Below, in pieces: positions 1 to 4,766 of a DNA stretch of 9,598 bases; position 1 is the first letter of the stretch; each line of letters begins with the position of its first letter. The DNA lies in assembly GCA_029939535.1 (NCBI GenBank), contig JAOZST010000149.1, positions 1 through 9,598 on the forward strand. The letters are read 5' to 3'. The notes under the pieces are model-generated. The model did no database searches and was not told the origin of the DNA. It saw nothing but the letters and a program-made list of their open reading frames with translations. Source of the stretch: NBML01 sp029939535 (GTDB lineage Bacteria > Desulfobacterota > Desulfobacteria > Desulfobacterales > Desulfobacteraceae). A program made the position numbers and the translations under genes.

Positions 1-26
1 GCTAATGGCTAACAGCTCGCTAATAT
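1..26. repeat. GCTAA-rich microrepeat at the window edge
   Basis: The first 26 bases contain three GCTAA motifs (at 1, 8 and 20), with the first two spaced 7 bp apart as GCTAATG-GCTAACA, followed by GCTCGCTAAT. This looks like the end of a degenerate 7-bp tandem repeat that may continue to the left of the window. It lies outside any gene seen here, beyond the rsmI terminator. Only two and a half units are visible, so the call is weak. Confidence 0.3.
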
Positions 27-43
27 ACAGAGTAAAAAAGCAC

Positions 44-92
44 AAAGGGCCTTTCCCCGTATATGTCCCCGTACATGGAAAGGCCCTTTTTT
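44..92 (-). terminator. Rho-independent terminator of the ffh-rsmI operon (bidirectional shape)
   Basis: AAAGGGCCTTTCC at 44-56 pairs perfectly with GGAAAGGCCCTTT at 77-89, a 13-bp GC-rich stem with a 20-nt loop. ATGT/ACAT inside the loop could add four more pairs. Read on the minus strand it begins about 12 nt after the rsmI stop, and the stem is followed by TTT-GTGC-TTTTTT. Read on the plus strand it is followed by six Ts (87-92), so it could also stop transcription entering from the left. The placement makes it the natural end of the long minus-strand operon. Confidence 0.85.
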
Positions 93-103
93 GTTGAAGG
101 GTT

Positions 104-976
104 CTACCGAAGCCTGAGGATGGTGTCATATATTTGTTTTTTAGGCAGCTGATATTCTGCTGAAATTTTCCGGGCCAGATCTGCAGTTCCAATTTTTTGA
201 TCAAGCCTGGAAAGAATAATCTCCTCAATCTGTTCTAAAGTCATTTCTGGTGGGTCACCAGCCCCATGGATGTAAAGAACGCATTCCCCTTTTATCCTTT
301 CCCGTAACTCAAGAATAGAAAGAATTTTGGAAAGATCTCCCCGGATATATTCTTCATGGAGTTTGGTGATTTCCCTTGCCAGACAGGCCCTGCGGTTGCC
401 AAGAATTTTCCGGGCTCTCTTGATAACTGTGCAGATGCGTTTGGGAGACTCATAAAAGATAAGGGTGGCCTTTTCTGATTTAAACCCTTCAAGAATCTGG
501 CATTGTTTTTGTGCTTTTTTGGGCAGAAAACCGCAAAACAAAAAGGAATCCGTGGGAAGCCCTGCAACACTAAGGCCGGTAATGGCTGCATTGCATCCAG
601 GTATGGGGATGATGGAGATTTCCTGGTCAGCAGCTGTTTTAACAAGCCGGTATCCTGGATCTGATATTAAAGGGGTGCCTGCATCTGAAATCAGGGCAAT
701 GTTTTTCCCGGTTTTCAAGGCCTCAATGAGTTGAATGGATTTTTTGTCTTCATTGTGTTCATGGCAGGAAATCATCCGGGTTTGAATCCCGTAATGGTCC
801 AGAAGCCTCCTGGAATGTCTGGTATCTTCGGCCGCAATCAGATCAACTTCCTTTAAAACCCGTATTGCCCGGAAGCTCATGTCTTCAAGGTTGCCCATGG
901 GGGTGGCAACAATAAACAAGGTGCCTGGCGGGTTATCAGATTTTATATTATAGTCCGGTTTTATATTATTGTCCAT
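104..976 (-). CDS. rsmI: 16S rRNA (cytidine(1402)-2'-O)-methyltransferase RsmI
   Basis: The 290-residue protein is close to the usual RsmI length. The family transfers a methyl group from SAM to the 2'-OH of C1402 in the 16S rRNA decoding centre. Visible tetrapyrrole-methylase-fold motifs are VATPMGNL (23-30), EDTR (50-53), SDAGTPLISDPG (97-108) and PGCNA (126-130), followed by GLPTDSFLFCGFLPKK (139-154). Start: ATG at 976 with AAGG seven bases upstream, 21 nt after the yraN stop. It is the last gene of the operon, with a strong hairpin terminator just beyond its TAG stop. Odd: about 17 residues precede the conserved core, and they consist of an imperfect hexapeptide repeat (DNNIKP-DYNIKS) encoded by an 18-bp tandem duplication. 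Identity is secure; whether the extension matters is unknown. Confidence 0.96.
   Translation of the reverse strand: MDNNIKPDYNIKSDNPPGTLFIVATPMGNLEDMSFRAIRVLKEVDLIAAEDTRHSRRLLDHYGIQTRMISCHEHNEDKKSIQLIEALKTGKNIALISDAGTPLISDPGYRLVKTAADQEISIIPIPGCNAAITGLSVAGLPTDSFLFCGFLPKKAQKQCQILEGFKSEKATLIFYESPKRICTVIKRARKILGNRRACLAREITKLHEEYIRGDLSKILSILELRERIKGECVLYIHGAGDPPEMTLEQIEEIILSRLDQKIGTADLARKISAEYQLPKKQIYDTILRLR
938..973 (-). repeat. Two-copy 18-bp tandem duplication at the 5' end of rsmI
   Basis: On the minus strand the units are GACAATAATATAAAACCG (973-956) and GACTATAATATAAAATCT (955-938), directly adjacent, with 3 mismatches in 18. Being a multiple of three, they insert six codons each (DNNIKP, DYNIKS) straight after the start Met and keep the frame. 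The following codons GAT AAC resemble the start of a third unit. Confidence 0.8.
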
Positions 977-997
977 TTTACTGCCTTACCATTCAAT

Positions 998-1087
998 TCA
1001 CATTATCCCAAAGGCATTTTTTATCAATGTTGCCTCAGGTTTATTGTTGGTAAAAATGATTTCAACAACATCAAAACGGACCCTGTG
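998..1087 (-). CDS. yraN: YraN/UPF0102 family protein, C-terminal fragment (5' part lost in assembly gap)
   Basis: Only the last 29 codons and the TGA stop are present. The gap 1088-1187 removes the rest. The visible residues HRVRFDVVEI near the start and LIKNAFGIM at the end match the pattern of the YraN (UPF0102) C-terminus, where RFDVV and a terminal (I/W)-K-x-A-F segment are conserved. YraN is a small predicted nuclease-fold protein of about 115-125 residues with no settled function, and it commonly lies directly after rnhB, as here. The reading frame happens to be open through the Ns into rnhB, but this is an artefact of the filler length, and the two are separate genes. The fragment is short, so the call rests on the motif plus synteny. 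Confidence 0.72.
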   Translation of the reverse strand, partial: HRVRFDVVEIIFTNNKPEATLIKNAFGIM

Positions 1088-1187
1088 NNNNNNNNNNNNN
1101 NNNNNNNNNNNNNNNNNNNNNNNNNNNNNNNNNNNNNNNNNNNNNNNNNNNNNNNNNNNNNNNNNNNNNNNNNNNNNNNNNNNNNNN
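1088..1187. other. Assembly gap (100 N) between rnhB and yraN
   Basis: Exactly 100 Ns, the conventional filler for a gap of unknown size. On the left is the last quarter of yraN; on the right rnhB is cut just before its C-terminal tail. From family lengths the missing DNA should hold roughly 10-25 RnhB residues and 85-95 YraN residues, so the true gap is probably nearer 300 bp or more. Confidence 0.95.
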
Positions 1188-1759
1188 CCGTGTTCAATAA
1201 TGGCCTGTTTGTGGGCTTTGGTGGGATATCCCTTGTGACGGTGGAAATTGTAAAGGGGATAGGTCCTGTGAAGTTCTTTCATGATCCTGTCCCTGGTAAC
1301 CTTGGCAATGATGGATGCCGCTGCAATGGAAATACTCCTGGAATCTCCCTTGATAATGGCCTGCTGGGGCAGATGTGAATCAATTGTGAATTTCCCGTCC
1401 ACGAGCAGGAAATCAGGAGCAGGTGTAAGGTTTTGAACTGCCCGCTCCATGGATAAAAGTGAAGCTTGCAGGATATTTATCTGATCGATTTCTGTATGAT
1501 CGGCAATACCGATTCCAACAGCCTGTGCCTGGTGGGTGATGAGAGGAAAGAATCTTTCTCTTTTTTTTTCAGACAATTTTTTAGAATCATTGATGCCCGG
1601 GCAGGTGAAAAAAGAGGGCAGAATCACGGCAGCAGAGACAACAGGGCCGGCAAGTGGTCCCCTGCCGGCCTCGTCAATACCTGCAATATATTGATACCCT
1701 CTTTTTTGTGCGTATAGTTCAAATTGCCACAAAGAGTTATGGCAATTATTTTCAGGCAA
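1188..1759 (-). CDS. rnhB: Ribonuclease HII (3' end lost in assembly gap)
   Basis: RNase HII cuts the RNA strand of RNA/DNA hybrids and starts removal of ribonucleotides misincorporated in DNA. 190 residues are visible. The catalytic DEDD set can be placed: D29-E30 in AGIDEAGRGPLAGP, D121 in LLVDGKF and D139 in IIKGDSRS, with the same 18-residue spacing as D108 and D126 of the E. coli enzyme. AAASIIAKVTRDR (146-158) and HKGYPTKAH (175-183) are typical. The protein reads EH-G into the Ns, exactly where the family continues G-P-x-P-x-H-R-R-S-F. The chosen start is TTG at 1759, overlapping the rplS stop by 8 bp in another frame. It lacks a clear Shine-Dalgarno sequence, and a second TTG (codon 10, at 1732) is possible. 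Translational coupling to rplS seems likely. Confidence 0.93.
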
Positions 1760-2102
1760 ATCGTTTTTCTTTGATCCTGGCTGCTTTCCCGCGAAGGTTT
1801 CTAAGGTAATAGAGTTTGGATCTTCTTACCCGGCCCCTTGTAATTACTTCAATTTTATCAATGGAAGGTGAAAATAGCGGAAATATTCTTTCAACACCAA
1901 TACCACCGGAAATTTTTCTGACGGTAAATCTGGCACTGGCAAATCCCTTGGTTTTTTTAATAACAACACCCTGGAATATCTGGATGCGTTCTTTTTCACC
2001 TTCTCTGATTTTTACATGTACTTTTACTGTATCACCTGAAGTAAAATCAGGGATATCAAGGCGCATTTGTTCTCTTTCTAATTTTTCAATAATGTTTGTC
2101 AT
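1752..2102 (-). CDS. rplS: 50S ribosomal protein L19
   Basis: The 116-residue protein has the usual bacterial L19 length and architecture. L19 lies at the 30S-50S interface and contributes to intersubunit bridges. Visible signatures are the N-terminal LEREQMR helix, the IPDFTSGDTVKVHVKI strand region (17-32), RIQIFQGVVIKK, the GIGVERIFPLFSPSIDKIEV segment and the C-terminal RRSKLYYLRNLRGKAARIKE. The ATG at 2102 is preceded by a full AGGAGG (2107-2112) at a short 4-nt spacing, the strongest ribosome-binding site in the operon and in keeping with the high demand for a ribosomal protein. It follows the SPOUT methyltransferase gene by 32 nt, and its stop overlaps the proposed rnhB start. Confidence 0.98.
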   Translation of the reverse strand: MTNIIEKLEREQMRLDIPDFTSGDTVKVHVKIREGEKERIQIFQGVVIKKTKGFASARFTVRKISGGIGVERIFPLFSPSIDKIEVITRGRVRRSKLYYLRNLRGKAARIKEKRFA

Positions 2103-2134
2103 GTTTCCTCCTGGTTTCTTTCCCTTTTGGCCTG

Positions 2135-2707
2135 TCAGCCATTTGTAATTCGATCTAAATATATTGATGCAGCAGAACGGACAGAAAGATGATTATATTC
2201 ACCCGGGCCTGTAATGGGCTCAAGTTTTATATCACAGATATCAATCAATTCTTCTGCCAGTCCCCATGCCGTGCCAAATACAAGGACATGGGATGCATTG
2301 TTCTCAAACTTTTGTTTCAGTTGTGCTGCAGGAATTGCACCTTTCAGCGGTTTTGCGCTGGTGGCAATGGTTACCACGGGTTGATTCCTTTCCTCTTTTA
2401 TTTCCTGTACAGCATCTTCAAATGTGGCAACCACACGGATCAGCTCAAGGGCTGATTTCCTGGATGGATTCAATTCACCACCCACACCCCTGGTCCAGTG
2501 TTTTATGACCTGTTGGGCCAGATCAGCCTGGTCTTCAAAGGGAGTTATAATATAAACACCCTTGACTCCAAAGGTTCTGGATGCCCTTGCAATATCATGC
2601 ATGTCAATGGTGGTCAAAGCTGAGCCAATGGGCTCTTTTTTCCGGTTCATAACCGGAAAATGTATTAATGCCACATATAGGTTATTGTTTAGCTTGTTGT
2701 TTGACAA
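2135..2707 (-). CDS. SPOUT-type SAM-dependent RNA methyltransferase of the trmD-rplS interval (target unknown)
   Basis: This resembles the family of putative trefoil-knot RNA methyltransferases found next to trmD in Desulfobacterota, Aquificae and Thermotogae (Pfam Methyltrn_RNA_4, recalled, not searched). From the proposed start (190 residues) the signatures are YVALIHFPV (11-19), TTIDMHDIARASRTFGV (32-48), WTRGVGGELNP (71-81), and the C-terminal SAM-binding knot: VLVFGTAWGL (141-150) and LEPITGPGEYNHLSVRSAAS (162-181). The nucleotide it modifies is not established. Start: the frame is open further upstream, but conserved sequence begins at NLYVALIHFPV. TTG at 2707, with GGAG ten bases upstream, gives MSNNKLNNNLYV and overlaps the trmD stop by 26 bp. 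GTG at 2674 is the alternative. The operon holds two knotted methyltransferases in tandem. Confidence 0.82.
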   Translation of the reverse strand: MSNNKLNNNLYVALIHFPVMNRKKEPIGSALTTIDMHDIARASRTFGVKGVYIITPFEDQADLAQQVIKHWTRGVGGELNPSRKSALELIRVVATFEDAVQEIKEERNQPVVTIATSAKPLKGAIPAAQLKQKFENNASHVLVFGTAWGLAEELIDICDIKLEPITGPGEYNHLSVRSAASIYLDRITNG

Positions 2708-3446
2708 GTGATTGAAGCTCCCTGCACCATTGCTGTAAAATCTTTTTTTCTTCCGGGGTGGGTGTCTGTTTTTCAAACAGGTCCGGCCGTTTTATAAATG
2801 TACGCTGCAGAGATGATGTTTTGCGCCATTGTCTGATTTTTTCATGGTTGCCTGACAATAACACCTGGGGCACACTCAGGTCTTGAAACTTTTCCGGCCG
2901 TGTGTAATGGGCATATTCCAGGCGGTCATCAATAAAAGAATCAGACTGGGAAGATGCTTCACTCCCCAATACCCCGGGGATCATGCGGGAGATTGAATCA
3001 ATAATTGCCATGGCAGGCAGTTCCCCTCCGGTCATGACAAAATCTCCAATGGATAGTTCTTCATCAACAATTTGGGCGTATATTCTTTCATCAATGCCTT
3101 CATATCTGCCGCAGACAAAAATAAGGTCCTGTTTTCTCGCAGCAAGGTCACAGGCTTTCTCCTGGTCAAATTTTAAGCCCTGGGGAGTCATTAATACTAC
3201 TTTTGCCAAGGGTGCTGTTTTTTTTGCAAAAGAAATAGCAGCTTCCAGGGGTTCTGGTTTCATGACCATACCGCTTCCCCCGCCATAGGGCCTGTCATCC
3301 ACGGTTTTGTGTCTGTCCCGGGTAAAATCCCTGATGTTGACACATTGCCCTGTGATCAGACCACGTTCAATTCCCCTTGCAATCATACCATGTTCAAAAA
3401 AGGCTGTTACAAGCTCTGGAAAAAGGGTTAACACCGTAAAGTCCAT
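2682..3446 (-). CDS. trmD: tRNA (guanine(37)-N1)-methyltransferase TrmD
   Basis: TrmD methylates N1 of G37 next to the anticodon of tRNAs reading CNN codons (Leu, Pro, Arg), which suppresses +1 frameshifting. It is a homodimer with a deep trefoil knot. The 254-residue length is typical. Motifs: MDFTVLTLFPE (1-11), VDDRPYGGGSGMVM (49-62), CGRYEGIDER (112-121), EELSIGDFVMTGGELPAM (129-146), HYTRPE (180-185) and VLLSGNH. R154 and the catalytic D169 (in QSDSF) fall at the same residue numbers as in the E. coli and Haemophilus enzymes. The ATG at 3446 gives the canonical N-terminus, but its nearest Shine-Dalgarno-like AAGGA is 13 nt away, inside an upstream 18-bp repeat. That repeat is in frame with trmD without a stop, so an N-terminally extended form cannot be excluded. 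Confidence 0.97.
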   Translation of the reverse strand: MDFTVLTLFPELVTAFFEHGMIARGIERGLITGQCVNIRDFTRDRHKTVDDRPYGGGSGMVMKPEPLEAAISFAKKTAPLAKVVLMTPQGLKFDQEKACDLAARKQDLIFVCGRYEGIDERIYAQIVDEELSIGDFVMTGGELPAMAIIDSISRMIPGVLGSEASSQSDSFIDDRLEYAHYTRPEKFQDLSVPQVLLSGNHEKIRQWRKTSSLQRTFIKRPDLFEKQTPTPEEKKILQQWCRELQSLVKQQAKQ

Positions 3447-3457
3447 GATCTGTTCAT

Positions 3458-3672
3458 TATCCTTGAGGGAATTAGTATCCTTGAGGGAATTAGTATCCTT
3501 NNNNNNNNNNNNNNNNNNNNNNNNNNNNNNNNNNNNNNNNNNNNNNNNNNNNNNNNNNNNNNNNNNNNNNNNNNNNNNNNNNNNNNNNNNNNNNNNNNNN
3601 TATCCTTGAGGGAATTAGTATCCTTGAGGGAATTAGTATCCTTCAGAGAACTCATACCCTTCAGGTTTCATA
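3458..3672 (-). repeat. 18-bp tandem repeat array between rimM and trmD, interrupted by an assembly gap
   Basis: Plus-strand unit TATCCTTGAGGGAATTAG: perfect copies at 3458-3475 and 3476-3493, then 7 bases of a third, 100 Ns (3501-3600), perfect copies at 3601-3618 and 3619-3636, a 13/18 copy at 3637-3654 and a still more decayed one at 3655-3672 inside the end of rimM. Read on the minus strand each unit carries AAGGA and encodes SLKDTN in one frame. Another frame (RILIPS) is also open, and the third has TAA. The gap almost certainly exists because the array could not be assembled, so its copy number is unknown. Confidence 0.93.
3501..3600. other. Assembly gap (100 N) inside the 18-bp repeat array
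   Basis: Exactly 100 Ns. The left flank ends at unit position 7 and the right flank resumes at unit position 1, so an uninterrupted array would need 11+18k missing bases (83, 101, 119 and so on), and 100 does not fit. The filler therefore creates a false frameshift between the two halves of the repeat. Confidence 0.95.
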
Positions 3673-4173
3673 TCCTTCCGGCAGACTGGTCATAACGATT
3701 CCCCCGTCCATATCAACAGATGTAACAAAGTGTTTATTCATTGGGATCAGAATTTTCTTTTTCCCTACAACCAGAACGTCATTGGCACCAGTTGGGAAAA
3801 TACGCTCAATGGTTCCAAGTTCTCCCCGGGTCTTGTCAATGACGGTCAGTCCGTAAAGATCCTGCCAATACCAGGTGTCTTCTTCAAGTGCGGGCAATTG
3901 GTCTTTATTGATTAGAATTTCTTTTCCCACCAATGCCTGGGCAAGATCCGGGTTGTCCACATTTTCCAGATTTATCAGGACCCCTTTTTTCCGGGCAGAG
4001 GATTTGAGAATGGTATAGGCACAACCTTTTTCTTCGTCCTCTGATTTGAGCCAGACCTGCCTGCCTGGGGCAAATGTATCAAGGGATTCTGCAAAGGACC
4101 AGACCTTGAGATTGCCGCCAAGTCCGTGTAACCCAGTGACTTTGCCAATGGTAAGCAGGTTGTCGTTATCCAT
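3661..4173 (-). CDS. rimM: Ribosome maturation factor RimM
   Basis: RimM binds the 30S head through S19 and assists 16S rRNA processing and assembly of the 3' domain. The 170-residue protein has the expected two parts: an N-terminal RimM barrel opening with LLTIGKVTGLHGLGGNLKV (5-23), then a PRC-barrel domain from about residue 95, with WYWQDLYGLTV, GTIERIFPTGANDVLVV and KKKILIPM. The start ATG at 4173 lies 3 nt after the khpA stop (TAA-ATC-ATG) and has no obvious Shine-Dalgarno sequence of its own, which suggests translational coupling. rimM next to rpsP and trmD is the classic arrangement. Odd: its last codons (LPEGYET, stop) lie in the decayed end of the 18-bp repeat array, which may have arisen by duplication of this 3' end. 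Confidence 0.96.
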   Translation of the reverse strand: MDNDNLLTIGKVTGLHGLGGNLKVWSFAESLDTFAPGRQVWLKSEDEEKGCAYTILKSSARKKGVLINLENVDNPDLAQALVGKEILINKDQLPALEEDTWYWQDLYGLTVIDKTRGELGTIERIFPTGANDVLVVGKKKILIPMNKHFVTSVDMDGGIVMTSLPEGYET

Positions 4174-4176
4174 GAT

Positions 4177-4407
4177 TTATTCAATGATTTCCAGAACAGT
4201 TCGTTTCCGGAGTTTTGTGGATGCTGCGCTTAATATGGTTCTCATTGCCCGTGCTGACCTTCCCTGCTTCCCAATCACCTTTCCCAGATCATCCTTTGCA
4301 ACCTTTAGCTCCAGTACAGAAGTCTGCTCCCCAATGACTTCAGAGACCTGAACCTCATCAGGATTGTCTACCAATGCCTTTGCAATGTACTCTACCAGAT
4401 CTTTCAT
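4177..4407 (-). CDS. khpA: KH-domain RNA-binding protein KhpA (YlqC family)
   Basis: This 76-residue protein is essentially a single KH domain. The RNA-contacting GxxG loop is visible as VIGKQGR (44-50, GKQG at 46-49), preceded by VLELKVAKDDLGK and followed by the helix SARAMRTILSAAS. The length and N-terminus (MKDLVEYIAKALVDNPDEV) are typical of YlqC/KhpA. In Gram-positive bacteria KhpA pairs with KhpB to bind small RNAs and mRNAs; in Desulfobacterota the role is not established. The ATG at 4407 has AGGAGAT eight bases upstream. It lies between rpsP and rimM, its usual place. The 90-nt gap before it contains a hairpin; the gap after it is 3 nt. Confidence 0.93.
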   Translation of the reverse strand: MKDLVEYIAKALVDNPDEVQVSEVIGEQTSVLELKVAKDDLGKVIGKQGRSARAMRTILSAASTKLRKRTVLEIIE

Positions 4408-4434
4408 AAAAACATCTCCTAATTAATGAGAATT

Positions 4435-4464
4435 CCCAGGTAATCCATATTTGGATTTCCAGGG
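4435..4464 (-). other. Imperfect hairpin in the rpsP-khpA intergenic region
   Basis: Plus-strand arms CCCAGGTAATCC (4435-4446) and GGATTTCCAGGG (4453-4464) flank a 6-nt loop; 10 of 12 positions pair (mismatches A/A and T/T). On the transcribed minus strand no T run follows, so it does not look like a full terminator. It lies 27 nt upstream of khpA and 34 nt downstream of the rpsP stop. It could be a partial attenuator, an RNase processing site or an mRNA 3'-end stabiliser for rpsP. Confidence 0.55.
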
Positions 4465-4497
4465 TTGGGTGCGGTGGTTACGCTCAGAAGTTCAGGT

Positions 4498-4752
4498 TTA
4501 TGCAGATGCCTCAGTAAAACCCTGACTTTTCAGGATGCTTTGAACCGTGGTGGAAGGTTTGGCGCCTTCACCCATCCAATATCTGATTCTGTCCTCTTTA
4601 AGAACAATTGCTGCTGGTTCTGTCATGGGGTTATAGGTTCCCAAAGCTTCCAGAAACCTGCCGTCCCTTGGGGATTCAATATCGGCGGCCACAATTCTGT
4701 AAAAGGGTTTTTTCTTGGTTCCTTTTCGGGTCAATCTGATTTTTACGGACAT
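4498..4752 (-). CDS. rpsP: 30S ribosomal protein S16
   Basis: The 84-residue protein has normal S16 length. S16 binds 16S rRNA in the 5' and central domains and stabilises early 30S assembly. The signature MSVKIRLTRKGTKKKPFYRI (1-20) is followed by VAADIESPRDGRFLEALGTY and then NPMTEPAAIVLKEDRIRYWM and GAKPSTTVQSIL, all standard. The ATG at 4752 is preceded by AAGGAG about ten bases upstream, and this site overlaps the ffh stop codon (4767-4769), so ffh and rpsP are probably coupled. The 90 nt after it is the widest ungapped spacer within the operon. Confidence 0.98.
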   Translation of the reverse strand: MSVKIRLTRKGTKKKPFYRIVAADIESPRDGRFLEALGTYNPMTEPAAIVLKEDRIRYWMGEGAKPSTTVQSILKSQGFTEASA

Positions 4753-4766
4753 TGGTTTTTTTCTCC

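Noticed and set aside
1561..1569. Nine-T run in rnhB as a possible slippage or phase-variation site
   Set aside because: It encodes an ordinary Glu-Lys-Lys-Arg stretch in the conserved position after DSKKLSEK, and similar 8-base runs occur in nth and the PP-loop gene, so it looks like AT-rich composition.
998..1759. A single 253-residue RnhB protein with a long C-terminal extension
   Set aside because: The continuity exists only through 100 Ns. The tail after the Ns matches YraN, not RNase HII.
2708..2776. Longer N-terminus for the SPOUT methyltransferase starting at 2776 (MKNRHPPRKKKRF...)
   Set aside because: It would overlap trmD by about 95 bp with a basic, non-conserved leader; family similarity begins at NLYVALIHFPV and a closer TTG start has a Shine-Dalgarno match.
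3458..3654. CRISPR array
   Set aside because: Units are 18 bp and directly adjacent with no unique spacers, no dyad symmetry, and no cas genes nearby.
3428..3655. A 75-residue protein mixing SLKDTN and RILIPS repeats and ending inside trmD
   Set aside because: The frame change occurs in the Ns because 100 is not a valid phase for the array, so this protein cannot be real as displayed.
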